Both the position numbers and the translations under genes were made by a program. Shown here in pieces: positions 1-7,834 of a DNA stretch of 61,161 nucleotides. A model generated the notes under the pieces. That model was not told the origin of the DNA, did no database searches, and saw only the letters and a program-made list of their open reading frames with translations. Each line of letters opens with the position of its first letter. Position 1 is the stretch's first letter. The DNA comes from JAGLHV01 sp023143305 [NCBI: Clostridia bacterium] (GTDB lineage Bacteria > CBDUZB01 > JAGLHV01). The stretch spans positions 1 through 61,161 of the forward strand of contig DAOVVV010000013.1 in NCBI GenBank assembly GCA_030637025.1. The letters run 5' to 3'.

Positions 1-64
1 CGCAGAATATCTACAACGATTAAAGGTTTGGTCCATTTATGGTGAAAGACCATCGGTTACTTAA
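1..64 (+). other. Possible 3' end of a gene cut by the window edge
   Basis: One plus-strand frame is open from the window edge to a TAA at 62-64 and ends in residues resembling YLQRLKVWSIYGERPSVT. Only about 20 codons are visible, so this may be chance. The rest of the spacer up to 157 shows no gene. Confidence 0.2.
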
Positions 65-157
65 AGCTATATTACTCTATTTTTGCGGGTTTTTACCCGA
101 CAGGTGAATTATGCTCTTGACAACTTATTGTAGTATGTCCCTCATGTTTTCCAAAAC

Positions 158-901
158 TTAATTCGTTTTCTGCATAATATAAAAGCCATAACCATAGTAT
201 TCACTATATTTTTTATGCATATCCATTTCGAGTTGTAATATATCAAATACCGCCCGAGCATCCTTATCTCCTCTATATTTGATTCTCTTTTCAGCGATTA
301 CCTTTTCTATCGGTGTATAGTAATCTATCCACCACGATTTATCCGGCAATTGGAAATAATCAATAGCTTTATATCCAGCCAACTCAATGATAGGATAGAT
401 GTCTTTATAATACTTCATAGCGGGATATTCTCCGGCAAAAAAATCTTTTATTTCTTTCGGTGCGTTCTCTTTAAACCAAACAAGTTCGCTCACAACCATA
501 TATCCATTAGGCCGCAACAATCTTTTCCAAGATTTAAGCGCATTTTCAAATCCCATCATATACGCAGCACCTTCAGACCACACCAAATCAAAGCTTTCAT
601 CCGCAAAATCCATCGAGGACATATCCCCAACAACACATTTAATCCTATCTGAATAATCGGCTTGGTTAATATTACGCTTAAGTATCTCAATAAACGGTGA
701 ATGATTATCCATCGCAGTAATGTTGCCTGGTGTTAACTTCGCCAATGCTATAGTTTGCTTACCCGCTCCGCATCCTACATCCAGTATTTCGGGATGCTTA
801 GGCAATTCAGTAAGCTTTTGGAAAGCATTCCTCGTTGAAACCTCATCGCCAGGCCCTTGCCTGGGCAATAACTCAAATATCTCGAAGAAAAGTTTTTCCA
901 T
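158..901 (-). CDS. Class I SAM-dependent methyltransferase
   Basis: This 247-residue protein has the seven-strand methyltransferase core. Motif I is ILDVGCGAGKQT near residues 39-50, an acidic strand-2 end (AMDNHS) follows, and then VVGDMSSMDF and FDLVWSEGAAYM. It should move a methyl group from S-adenosylmethionine to a small molecule; the substrate cannot be read from the sequence. There is no signal peptide, so it is cytoplasmic. The start is an ATG with an AAGGAG-like site just upstream. The gene stands alone, separated from its neighbours by repeats. The fold is clear but the function is unassigned; similar proteins are often annotated as UbiE/COQ5-like. Confidence 0.85.
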   Translation of the reverse strand: MEKLFFEIFELLPRQGPGDEVSTRNAFQKLTELPKHPEILDVGCGAGKQTIALAKLTPGNITAMDNHSPFIEILKRNINQADYSDRIKCVVGDMSSMDFADESFDLVWSEGAAYMMGFENALKSWKRLLRPNGYMVVSELVWFKENAPKEIKDFFAGEYPAMKYYKDIYPIIELAGYKAIDYFQLPDKSWWIDYYTPIEKVIAEKRIKYRGDKDARAVFDILQLEMDMHKKYSEYYGYGFYIMQKTN

Positions 902-996
902 TGATAACTCCTTTATTATTTATTCTTTCATAAATTACTCTCAAAAAAGCTAATTATTATTGAGTCATAAAATAAACTGGACCCCATTAACAAAAA

Positions 997-1032
997 GGAC
1001 GGTTCCCAGCTCTTGAAGTTCGTTAACCGTCC
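997..1032. other. Inverted repeat, possible hairpin
   Basis: GGACGGTT at 997-1004 pairs with AACCGTCC at 1025-1032 across a 20-nt loop. No clear U-tract is present on either strand. It sits between the methyltransferase promoter side and the 76-bp repeats, and may be a weak terminator or the edge of a repeat element. Confidence 0.3.
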
Positions 1033-1046
1033 AACCTGAAAACAAA

Positions 1047-1280
1047 CTCCCCGGGTAGGATTCCCTTCGTCGCTTTGCTCCTCAGGACAAGCTCACTTTG
1101 TCTCTCGCCTGAGACCAAATTAATCCCAGGGTAGGACTTCCTTCGTCGTTTCTCTCCTCAGGACAAGCTCACATTGTCTCTCGCCTGCGACTGAATTAAA
1201 TTCAGGGTAGGACTTCCTTCGTCGCTTTGCTCCTCAGGATAAACTCACATTATTTCTCGCCTGAGACTGAAGAGTTATTT
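1047..1280. repeat. Tandem array of three ~76-bp units starting with a tRNA 3'-end fragment
   Basis: Units begin at about 1053, 1129 and 1205, a period of 76 bp. Each opens with GGGTAGGA, which is the complement of the tRNA-Asn T-arm/acceptor end, and continues with CTTCGTCGCTTTGCTCCTCAGG-like and CTCTCGCCTG-like sequence. The first unit is preceded by CTCCCC, so the last 14 nt of the tRNA gene (ctccccgggtagga) are reproduced exactly. A single related unit lies at 3850-3920 beside the second tRNA-Asn copy. No coding potential is evident. Confidence 0.85.
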
Positions 1281-1315
1281 TTCAAGGGAGGATAAAATCC
1301 CCCCTTGAAAAATAA
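1275..1315 (-). terminator. Hairpin terminator downstream of tRNA-Asn (copy 1)
   Basis: A long stem (TTATTTTTCAAGGG and its complement, one mismatch, loop AAA) lies immediately 3' of the minus-strand tRNA and ends in a T-rich arm. Its position fits an intrinsic terminator for the tRNA transcript. Confidence 0.7.
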
Positions 1316-1316
1316 A

Positions 1317-1388
1317 CTCCCCGGGTAGGACTCGAACCTACAACCTAGCGGTTAACAGCCGCTCGCTCCACCGTTGAGCTACCGAGGA
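1317..1388 (-). tRNA. tRNA-Asn(GTT), copy 1
   Basis: The 72-nt cloverleaf reads from TCCTCGG at its 5' end (1388) to CCGGGGA plus discriminator G (1317). The anticodon loop is CTGTTAA with anticodon GTT, the T-arm is GTAGG-TTCGAGT-CCTAC, and the D-stem GCTC/GAGC is intact. The 3' CCA is not encoded. The gene is identical to the copy at 3971-4042. It lies 24 bp downstream of the repeat-protein gene and could be co-transcribed with it. Confidence 0.95.
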
Positions 1389-1412
1389 ATATATTATTTT
1401 ATTTTCATTTCT

Positions 1413-3107
1413 TTATTGATCGTCATATCTATTTGCCCAGATGTTAAGCGTTGAGACACCAAACTGTCCCCACACGGCAATAGCATTATTGTCTCCCCCT
1501 ATCACAACTTGAGGAGCTGTAGCACTTCCGTCATCCGTCTCAATAAGTTCTGCCGTCTTCCAAACTCCGGATACATATCTATTTGCCCAGATGTTCTCCC
1601 TTGTGCCATCATCTTGTCCCCACACGGCAATAGCATTATTGTCTGGCCCTATCGCAACTTGAGGATAAATAGCATAAAATCCTGTATTATCCGTCTCAAT
1701 CAGTTCTGCTCCCCGCCAACTTCCGGATACATAGCTATTTGCCCAAATGTTCTCCCTTGTGCCATCATACTGATGCCACACAGCAAGTGCATTACCGTCT
1801 TGCCCTATCGCAATTTGAGGAGAAATAGCATCTCCTGCATTATCCGTTTCAATCAATTCTGCTCCCTGCCAACTTCCGGATACATAGCTATTTGCATAGA
1901 TACTAAATCTTGTGCCATCATCTTGTCCCCACACAACAATAGCATTATTATCTTGCCCTATCGCAACCTGAGGATCTGAAGCACTTCCAGCATCCAGTTC
2001 AATCTGTTCTGCCGTCTGCCAAACTCCGGATACATATCTATTTGCCCAGATGTTATCCCTTGAGCCGTCATACTGTCCCCACACAGCAAGGGCATTGCCG
2101 TTTGGCCCTATGGCAACTTGAGGATTACCAGCACCCCCGGTATCATCCGTCTCAATCAGTTCTGCCGTCCCCCAACCTGAACCGGATACATATCTATTTG
2201 CCCAGATGTTATACCTTGAGCCATCATACTGTCTCCACACAGCAAGGGCATTGCCGTCTGGCCCTATCGCAATTTGAGGAGCATACGTAGTTTCGTCATT
2301 CGTCTCAATCAGTTCTGCCGTCTGCCAACCCGAACCGGACACATATCTATTTGCCCAAATGTTACGTCTTGTACCCTCTTGCTGATGCCACACAGCAATC
2401 GCACTTCCGTCTGGCCCTATCGCAATTTGAGGATAAGCAGCAGCTCCTGTATTATCCGTTTCAATCAGTTCTACCGTCTGCCAACCTGAACCGGATACAT
2501 ATCTATTTGCATAAATGTTATTATTTGTGCCATCATTCTGACTCCATACGGCAACAGCATTACCGTCTTGCCCTATCGCAATTTGAGGATAAACAGCATG
2601 TCCTGTATTATCTTCCTCAATCAGTTCTGCTGTCTTCCAACTTCTGATAATTACAGTTTCAAAAGACCATACTTCTCCTATTACTGATGCACCGTAGTTG
2701 TCTTTTGCCACAATTTTCCAGTAATAAACCGTATTATTATTTAGAGTTCCGGGGTCATAGGTTGTTCCTGTTTGATCAGCAGAAACAAGGGAAGGTGATA
2801 TTGAATCACCAAAATACACATCATACACCACACTATCTCCGACATCCGGATCCCCTCCATTCCAACTTATATCCTGAGTAACAGGACATCCTTTTGCCCC
2901 ATCCGTTGGTGCAGGATTTGACGGAACATTAGGACTATGGTTTTCGACTCCCTGTTCCTCTTCTTTTTTATCTTCTACTTTTTTATCCAAATCCTCTACC
3001 CTTTGTTTAATTATCGATGGGAGCCCTATTCCAAATTCTGCATGACAAACAGAGAAAGGTATTCCTATCAACATTAATGTAATTAAAATTGTAGTGATTC
3101 TTTTCAT
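1413..3107 (-). CDS. Secreted protein: fibronectin-like domain plus eight ~51-residue propeller-like repeats
   Basis: The 564-residue protein starts with a signal peptide (MKRITTILITLMLIGIPFSVCHA) and a charged, coiled-coil-prone stretch at 30-50. A fibronectin-III-like domain follows at about 60-150 (DISWNGGDPDVGD, VYDVYFG, VYYWKIVAKDNYG). Residues about 155-564 are eight tandem repeats with the pattern W-x-x-AELIE-TDNTG ... PQIAIG-DGNA-AVW-Q-DGTR-NIWANRYVSG, probably beta-propeller blades. The blades are similar in DNA as well as protein. The role is unknown; an exported binding or adhesive protein is an inference. Its ATG overlaps the stop of the upstream outer-membrane protein gene (ATGA), so the two are translationally coupled. 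Confidence 0.85.
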   Translation of the reverse strand: MKRITTILITLMLIGIPFSVCHAEFGIGLPSIIKQRVEDLDKKVEDKKEEEQGVENHSPNVPSNPAPTDGAKGCPVTQDISWNGGDPDVGDSVVYDVYFGDSISPSLVSADQTGTTYDPGTLNNNTVYYWKIVAKDNYGASVIGEVWSFETVIIRSWKTAELIEEDNTGHAVYPQIAIGQDGNAVAVWSQNDGTNNNIYANRYVSGSGWQTVELIETDNTGAAAYPQIAIGPDGSAIAVWHQQEGTRRNIWANRYVSGSGWQTAELIETNDETTYAPQIAIGPDGNALAVWRQYDGSRYNIWANRYVSGSGWGTAELIETDDTGGAGNPQVAIGPNGNALAVWGQYDGSRDNIWANRYVSGVWQTAEQIELDAGSASDPQVAIGQDNNAIVVWGQDDGTRFSIYANSYVSGSWQGAELIETDNAGDAISPQIAIGQDGNALAVWHQYDGTRENIWANSYVSGSWRGAELIETDNTGFYAIYPQVAIGPDNNAIAVWGQDDGTRENIWANRYVSGVWKTAELIETDDGSATAPQVVIGGDNNAIAVWGQFGVSTLNIWANRYDDQ

Positions 3108-3580
3108 TCTCCTTTACCTCCTCCGAAATAGTAGCTTAAACTTATATTAACTATATAATCAATCCCCTCTTCGTATAAGGAAGTTTCTTCGTCTTCTATA
3201 TTAACATAAACCGGACCGAAATCCAACCCTATCCCAAACTTAGCATTAATAAAATACTCACCACCTACAAAAATTCCCCCCACAAAACCCGAACCGTCAC
3301 TGGATTCCCCTTCAAAGGTTAAATAATCTACTTCTCCTCCGATATACAGGACCACCTTGTCTTGCGGATTGAAGTTATAATAATACCTCGGCCCTATTAC
3401 AAAGATGTCTTCCCCAAACTGACTTTTTATCTCTACCGCATGATTTTTACTTATTCCATATTTTACACTTACCCCAGGATAGTTTACCCCTACTCCCCAC
3501 CGTTTAGCCAATGAATCAGCTAAAACTGTTGTGCTTAAAACTAATAGCATCATTACTGATGTTACAATAGTTTTTTTCAT
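3104..3580 (-). CDS. Small outer-membrane beta-barrel-like protein
   Basis: The start chosen is the ATG at 3580, giving 158 residues, because MKKTIVTSVMMLLVLSTTVLA is a good signal peptide and GAGGAGAAGAGG lies just upstream; a longer frame to 3643 adds unlikely residues. The mature part alternates polar and hydrophobic residues with many Gly and aromatic residues (RYYYNFNPQ, GGEYFINAKFGIGLDFG) and ends in NISLSYYFGGGKGE, typical of an eight-strand porin-like barrel. It overlaps the downstream repeat protein by 4 bp, so both products probably act together at the cell surface. Substrate and partners are unknown. Confidence 0.75.
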   Translation of the reverse strand: MKKTIVTSVMMLLVLSTTVLADSLAKRWGVGVNYPGVSVKYGISKNHAVEIKSQFGEDIFVIGPRYYYNFNPQDKVVLYIGGEVDYLTFEGESSDGSGFVGGIFVGGEYFINAKFGIGLDFGPVYVNIEDEETSLYEEGIDYIVNISLSYYFGGGKGE

Positions 3581-3600
3581 CCTCTTCTCCTCTATATTTA

Positions 3601-3617
3601 AGACTTCTGCAAAATAA
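3601..3617. repeat. Solo end of family A miniature element
   Basis: AGACTTCTGCAAAATAA matches the terminal sequence of the family A elements at 12298, 18979 (complement) and 21793 (complement). No second end is visible, so this is a remnant. The remaining AT-rich spacer up to 3849 shows no gene. Confidence 0.5.
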
Positions 3618-3849
3618 ATACATTCGTCGTTTCGCATTCGCAAACTGGGAACGAATAAGGAACATTTTTTAATTATATTTCTATTTTATTTTATTGTCAA
3701 GGCAAAAAGACAGAAAAAAATTAAATTGTTAATATTTCGTAAAAGCTTTATCATATTAAAAAATATGTAATAGATTTTTACAGAAAGGGATATCTCTTAA
3801 CGGGATTTTAAAAATTTTTAATTATGGTAAAAAGAAAGAAAAAGAAAAA

Positions 3850-3920
3850 CTCCCCGGGTAGGATTCCCTTCGTCGCTTTGCTCCTCAGGACAAGCTCACC
3901 TGTCTCTCGCCTGCGACCAA
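3850..3920. repeat. Single copy of the tRNA-end/REP-like 76-bp unit
   Basis: It begins ctccccgggtagga, the exact complement of the tRNA-Asn 3' end, then continues like the units at 1047-1280 up to CTCTCGCCTGCGAC. Together with the terminator and tRNA that follow, it forms a second copy of the block at 1047-1388. Confidence 0.8.
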
Positions 3921-3926
3921 GTAGTC

Positions 3927-3967
3927 TTCTTTTTCTTGAGGGGATAAAATCCCCTCAAGAAAAAGAA
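3927..3967 (-). terminator. Hairpin terminator downstream of tRNA-Asn (copy 2)
   Basis: TTCTTTTTCTTGAGGGGAT pairs perfectly with its complement across a three-nucleotide loop, just 3' of the minus-strand tRNA. The architecture matches the terminator at 1275-1315, although the stem sequence differs. Confidence 0.75.
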
Positions 3968-3970
3968 AAA

Positions 3971-4042
3971 CTCCCCGGGTAGGACTCGAACCTACAACCT
4001 AGCGGTTAACAGCCGCTCGCTCCACCGTTGAGCTACCGAGGA
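3971..4042 (-). tRNA. tRNA-Asn(GTT), copy 2
   Basis: This is identical over all 72 nt to the gene at 1317-1388, with the same anticodon GTT and discriminator G and no encoded CCA. The identity of body and terminator layout points to recent segmental duplication or gene conversion around the two-gene secreted cassette. Confidence 0.95.
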
Positions 4043-4102
4043 ATATAATATATTATTTTCATTAACTAGTTTAATGTTACATATGTTATTTATATACTTA
4101 CA

Positions 4103-4133
4103 AACCCGCCTAAATGGTTAGTTTAGGCGGGTT
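4103..4133 (-). terminator. Hairpin at the end of the por operon
   Basis: AACCCGCCTAAA at 4103-4114 pairs perfectly with TTTAGGCGGGTT at 4122-4133. It lies 18 bp past the last minus-strand gene of the operon and is a likely terminator, although the T-tract after it is weak. Confidence 0.6.
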
Positions 4134-4151
4134 GGGCTAATACCTTTATTC

Positions 4152-4346
4152 TTAATTTTTAAAGAATTTACTGGCAACGAGGATGCCTACACCACAACCC
4201 ATAGCAGTGATACTGATTAATGTTACTCCTGCCCAACCCCAGGGGGTTATTTTATCCACATTTTCAAAAGCTTTAACCAGGGCAATAATGGGAATTACCG
4301 CTCCGATACAGATACCCGCCAGTATTCCTAATATTTTGGTTAACAT
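4152..4346 (-). CDS. Small two-helix membrane protein at the end of the por operon
   Basis: This 64-residue protein has two hydrophobic helices, about residues 3-24 (ILGILAGICIGAVIPIIALV) and 36-59 (WGWAGVTLISITAMGCGVGILVA), joined by a short charged loop. It starts 4 bp after porB behind a GGAG site, so it is probably co-translated with the operon. I do not recognise a family. A role linked to POR, such as membrane tethering, is only inferred from position. Confidence 0.6.
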   Translation of the reverse strand: MLTKILGILAGICIGAVIPIIALVKAFENVDKITPWGWAGVTLISITAMGCGVGILVASKFFKN

Positions 4347-4350
4347 ATTT

Positions 4351-5274
4351 TTACTCCGCGTTACAAAGTTTTAACATCTTCTCCCATCGCTGATCAACTT
4401 CAGTTTGCAATTCTTCTAATAGTTTTTCTCTACCAGGTTTAAAAAGATGTTTAAAACGGGTTTGTTTTTTTAACCATTCAGTAAAAGGTTTCTTTTCTTT
4501 AGGTTTATAGTTTAATTTATATTTTCCGTTTTCTACTTCATACAAAGGCCAAAAACAAGTATCCGCGGCCAATTTGCCTATAGCTGTTGTCTCTTCCGGA
4601 GGATAGCCCCATCCCAATCGGCAGGGTTGAAGTATATTTATAAATGTCGGACCATCAATAGCCAGGGCTTTTTCTACTTTAGTGGTTAAATCCTTCCAAT
4701 CACCGACTATTGTTTGTGCTACATAAGGAATATTATGGGCAATCAGACAGGCAGTAAGATCCTTAGCAAATTGAACTTTTCCCGGAATTACCGACCCTGC
4801 CGGAGAAGTAGTGGTATGTGCTCCTCTGGATGTAGCAGAAGAACGCTGTATTCCGGTATTCATATAGGCCTCATTATTATAACAAACATAAAGCATCCGG
4901 TGCCCTCTTTCCATTGCTCCGGAAAGAGATTGAAAGCCTATGTCATAAGTTCCTCCGTCACCACCAAAAGCAATAAATCTTATATCTTCTTTTACTTTCC
5001 CTTGTTTTTTCAAAGAACGATAAGCTGTTTCTATCCCGCTGGCTGTAGCAGCTGAATTTTCAAATGCACTATGAAAAAAAGGAACTTTCCAGGCAGTATA
5101 AGGAAAAATAGTAGAAGCCACTTCCAGGCATCCGGTAGAACTGGTCACTATTACCGGTTCTTTGGCTGCCATCAATACCTGCCGGGCAACAATCCCCGCT
5201 CCACATCCGGCACAAAGCCGGTGCCCACCGGTAAAAAGTTCTTCTTTTTTTGCCAACTCTTTCAAATTAGCCAT
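4351..5274 (-). CDS. porB: 2-oxoacid (probably pyruvate):ferredoxin oxidoreductase, beta subunit
   Basis: At 307 residues this matches the thiamine-pyrophosphate-binding beta subunit. CAGCGAGI near residues 22-29 and SSTGCLEV supply cluster-ligand cysteines, and GGDGGTYDIGFQSLSGAMERG with NNEAYMNTGIQRS is the TPP/Mg site. With subunits G, D and A it oxidises pyruvate and CoA to acetyl-CoA and CO2, reducing ferredoxin. It is the fourth gene of the minus-strand G-D-A-B operon. Pyruvate is preferred over other oxoacids from the overall sequence character, not from an experiment. The enzyme is oxygen-sensitive, which implies anaerobic metabolism. Confidence 0.92.
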   Translation of the reverse strand: MANLKELAKKEELFTGGHRLCAGCGAGIVARQVLMAAKEPVIVTSSTGCLEVASTIFPYTAWKVPFFHSAFENSAATASGIETAYRSLKKQGKVKEDIRFIAFGGDGGTYDIGFQSLSGAMERGHRMLYVCYNNEAYMNTGIQRSSATSRGAHTTTSPAGSVIPGKVQFAKDLTACLIAHNIPYVAQTIVGDWKDLTTKVEKALAIDGPTFINILQPCRLGWGYPPEETTAIGKLAADTCFWPLYEVENGKYKLNYKPKEKKPFTEWLKKQTRFKHLFKPGREKLLEELQTEVDQRWEKMLKLCNAE

Positions 5275-5311
5275 AACTTTATAACCCCCAAGATTTTTTT
5301 ATTAATTAAAC

Positions 5312-6496
5312 TTACTCTCTCACTCCTAAATAATTCACTACCTGGGGAATTGTCCCCGTTTGAGCTATATCCTGCATCTGGGTATAAACACCTTCTATCA
5401 TTTCTAAATTTATTTCTCTACCACCCAACCCAAAAATATGATTGATTGTTTGCGGCCTGGTTTTTAAATCATACATCGCTGAACGCACCTCATCAAAAAG
5501 CGGTCCGCCAAAAGAGTCTATAGAATCAGCCCTGTCCAATACTGCTAAAACTTTAAGGTGTTCTAATTCCTGTGCTAATTCCTGGTAAGGAAAAGGCCTG
5601 AAAACCCTTAGTTTAAGTAATCCGGCTTTTATTCCTTTTTCTCTTAATCGATCAACTACAACTTTGGCTGTACCGGCGGTAGAACCCATTACCAGAATAG
5701 CAATTTCTGCATCATCTAAATGATACTTTTCGTAAAATCCATATTCTCTGCCGAATTTACTGGCAAATTCTTTCCCTATTTCTAAAATAATTTCACCGGT
5801 ATTACGCATTGCCTGGGCTAACTGCATTCTATGTTCAAAATAATAATCCTGTAAATCCAAACAACCCAGAGTAAAAGGACGTTTAATATCTAAAAGATAA
5901 CGCTCCGGTTTATATTCTCCAATAAAATCTTTTACTTCCTGATCTGAAATCATATTCATTCTTTCCATACAGTGACTGATAATAAAACCATCGGTGGTAA
6001 CCATCCCGGGAATTTTTACTTCCGGATGTTCACATATTCTCACTGCCTGAAGGACATTATCGTATGCTTCCTGGGAATTTTCCGAATAAATCTGTATCCA
6101 CCCGGTATCCCTTGCTCCCATAGTATCACTATGGTCGCAATGTATATTTATCGGTGAAGAAAGAGCTCTGTTTACTTCCGGCATTACTATGGGTAAACGC
6201 AATCCGGAAGCAATATAAAGCATTTCGTACATTAAAGCCAATCCCTGAGAAGAAGTAACGGTCATTGATCTGGCTCCGGCTGTTGAAGCCGCTATAGTAG
6301 CACTCATGGCACTATGTTCTGATTCTACAGTTACAAATTCTGTTTTCACCTTGCCATCGGCTACAAACTGGGAAAAAAGCTGAACGACTTCTGTGGCCGG
6401 AGTAATGGGATAAGCAGCTACAACATCAGGATTTATTTGCCGCATTGCCTCAGCCATTGCTTCATTTCCGGTCTTAGCAACTATATTTTTAGACAT
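5312..6496 (-). CDS. porA: 2-oxoacid (probably pyruvate):ferredoxin oxidoreductase, alpha subunit
   Basis: The 394-residue alpha subunit has the pyrimidine-binding start AYPITPATEVVQ, then FVTVESEHSAMSA, the MTVTSSQGLALM segment and NIHCDHSDTMGARDTGW, all typical of pyruvate-type enzymes. A C-terminal domain with VMGSTAGTAK and the LRVFRPFPYQEL stretch completes the subunit. It pairs with PorB to form the active site. GAGGAG lies before the ATG, and the gene sits between porD and porB in the same operon. Confidence 0.93.
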   Translation of the reverse strand: MSKNIVAKTGNEAMAEAMRQINPDVVAAYPITPATEVVQLFSQFVADGKVKTEFVTVESEHSAMSATIAASTAGARSMTVTSSQGLALMYEMLYIASGLRLPIVMPEVNRALSSPINIHCDHSDTMGARDTGWIQIYSENSQEAYDNVLQAVRICEHPEVKIPGMVTTDGFIISHCMERMNMISDQEVKDFIGEYKPERYLLDIKRPFTLGCLDLQDYYFEHRMQLAQAMRNTGEIILEIGKEFASKFGREYGFYEKYHLDDAEIAILVMGSTAGTAKVVVDRLREKGIKAGLLKLRVFRPFPYQELAQELEHLKVLAVLDRADSIDSFGGPLFDEVRSAMYDLKTRPQTINHIFGLGGREINLEMIEGVYTQMQDIAQTGTIPQVVNYLGVRE

Positions 6497-6536
6497 TTTT
6501 TATCTCCTCATCTTTTTCTTTCTTAAAACTCTTCAG

Positions 6537-6836
6537 TTATTCTTTTTCCTCATTTTCTTCAATCATAGTTATTGCTTTTATTTTAGAAGGGCAAACCTGA
6601 GCACAAATACCACAACCTTTGCAATATTTCAAGTCTATCCCTTTGACTTTTCCGTTTTCCACTTTTATAGCGGAATCCGGACAATAAGCCCAGCAAATAA
6701 GGCAATTAATACATTTCTTTTCATCATGGATAGGCCGTTGACTACGCCAGCTTCCCGTCTCAAAATCTAATGCTGTTCCTGCTTCTAATAAATCTCCGGC
6801 TGGTAATTCCTTATACCCTAATTTCTTTTTCGTCAC
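6537..6836 (-). CDS. porD: Pyruvate:ferredoxin oxidoreductase, delta (ferredoxin) subunit
   Basis: This small subunit carries two [4Fe-4S] motifs, CINCLICWAYCP and CKGCGICAQVCP, and relays electrons from the TPP site to external ferredoxin. The N-terminal KELPAGDLLEAGTALDFETG and RPIHDEKKC are typical of the family. The start is ambiguous: a GTG at 6848 lies directly against AGGAG, which is too close, whereas the GTG at 6836 has AGGAGG about 11 nt upstream and gives the usual VTKKKLGYKELP start, so I chose 6836. Confidence 0.9.
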   Translation of the reverse strand: MTKKKLGYKELPAGDLLEAGTALDFETGSWRSQRPIHDEKKCINCLICWAYCPDSAIKVENGKVKGIDLKYCKGCGICAQVCPSKIKAITMIEENEEKE

Positions 6837-6900
6837 CCTTTGATTCACCTCCTGTATTTCTTACGCTGTCTTATTTTTTCTACAAAATAAAGAACAAAAA

Positions 6901-7479
6901 TTATTCTCCCTTAACTTCTTCATATGCTCTTTTAATAGACAGAATATTACCTTCAATAACTTCCGGCTTATGCACAAACTTCTTTTCCAGCTTTTTGTGT
7001 GTATCTTTCAAGACTCCTTCCAGCTCCAGAAACCCTGTTGCTTTTACCAAAGCCCCCATCATTGGAGTATTTGGTTTATTTAAACCAAAACACTCTTTAG
7101 CAATATTGCCGGCATCTACGGTATATACTTTGCCTTTTTTTAACCCTAATGTTTTCCGCATTTGCTGAGGAGGAAGGTTACTATTTACAATTATAATTCC
7201 GTTTTCCCCCAAACCGGCAGTGACTTCTACCTGACCAATCAACGTTGCATCCAATATTACCACCACTTCCGGAGCAGTTACTCCGCAATGTAGCGTTATT
7301 GGATTATTACTCAACCGGTTAAACGCTTGCACCGGAGCCCCCATTCTTTCCGGTCCGTATTCCGGAAAAGCCTGAACATATTTTCCTGTAGATAATGCGG
7401 CCTCTGCAAAAAGCAAAGATACTGTCTTTGCCCCCTGTCCTCCCCGGCCGTGCCATCGAATTTCTATTAAATCTTTCAT
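6901..7479 (-). CDS. porG: Pyruvate:ferredoxin oxidoreductase, gamma subunit
   Basis: The 192-residue gamma subunit has the family start IEIRWHGRGGQGAKT, then FPEYGPERMGAPVQAFNR and the GLNKPNTPMMGAL segment, which bind CoA and shape the interface. It is the first gene of the operon, starting at an ATG with GAGGAG upstream. The operon order G-D-A-B matches the common four-subunit PORs of thermophiles and candidate phyla. Confidence 0.92.
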   Translation of the reverse strand: MKDLIEIRWHGRGGQGAKTVSLLFAEAALSTGKYVQAFPEYGPERMGAPVQAFNRLSNNPITLHCGVTAPEVVVILDATLIGQVEVTAGLGENGIIIVNSNLPPQQMRKTLGLKKGKVYTVDAGNIAKECFGLNKPNTPMMGALVKATGFLELEGVLKDTHKKLEKKFVHKPEVIEGNILSIKRAYEEVKGE

Positions 7480-7547
7480 TCTTTTTTCTCCTCAACATAT
7501 AGAACTATCTACTTTTAATTAAAAACAATATTTTCCCTCCCCGCAGC

Positions 7548-7735
7548 AAGGCTCCGGGGTATCAATCAAACTCACTCCTGCGAAAGCAGAAGTACCTATT
7601 CCTGTAGATTCCCGCTTTCGCGGGAATGAGACGCAGCAAGCTGCGGAAAATTCGACCCAAGACCCTTCGACTCCCTTTAAGAGAATTTATGCTGAACCCT
7701 TCGACTACGCTCAGGGTAAACTCAGCTGAAAAGCT
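7548..7735. repeat. Composite of dispersed REP-like repeats upstream of porG
   Basis: This 188-bp stretch holds CTGCGAAAGCAGAAG, GCTTTCGCGGGAATGA and CCCTTCGACTACGCTCAGGG, fragments seen elsewhere between genes (12340, 18930, 43240). The GCTTTCGCGGGAA piece matches the core of family A. It accounts for the 355-bp gap between porG and the next gene; I see no gene in it. Confidence 0.7.
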
Positions 7736-7834
7736 CAGAGCCAATTCGAATATTTACTCTTTCTCTACAGTTAATAAAAAAGATCTTTTTTTGTTTTTTC
7801 TTATTTATTATTTTATAGACAATTTAATATAATT

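Noticed and set aside
118-139. TTGACA followed by TAGTAT near the left window edge
   Set aside because: No plus-strand gene follows and the spacing to a -10 is poor, so a promoter call is not supported.
1047-1280. Possibility of a CRISPR array for the 76-bp tandem units
   Set aside because: The units are contiguous without variable spacers, few in number, and start with a tRNA fragment; no cas genes are present.
1509-2647. Plus-strand frames opposite the secreted repeat protein
   Set aside because: They are antisense to a clear repeat protein and repeat with its DNA period; no ribosome sites or families.
7562-7744. Sixty-codon frame upstream of porG
   Set aside because: It is translated from REP-like repeats found elsewhere; composition is not protein-like.
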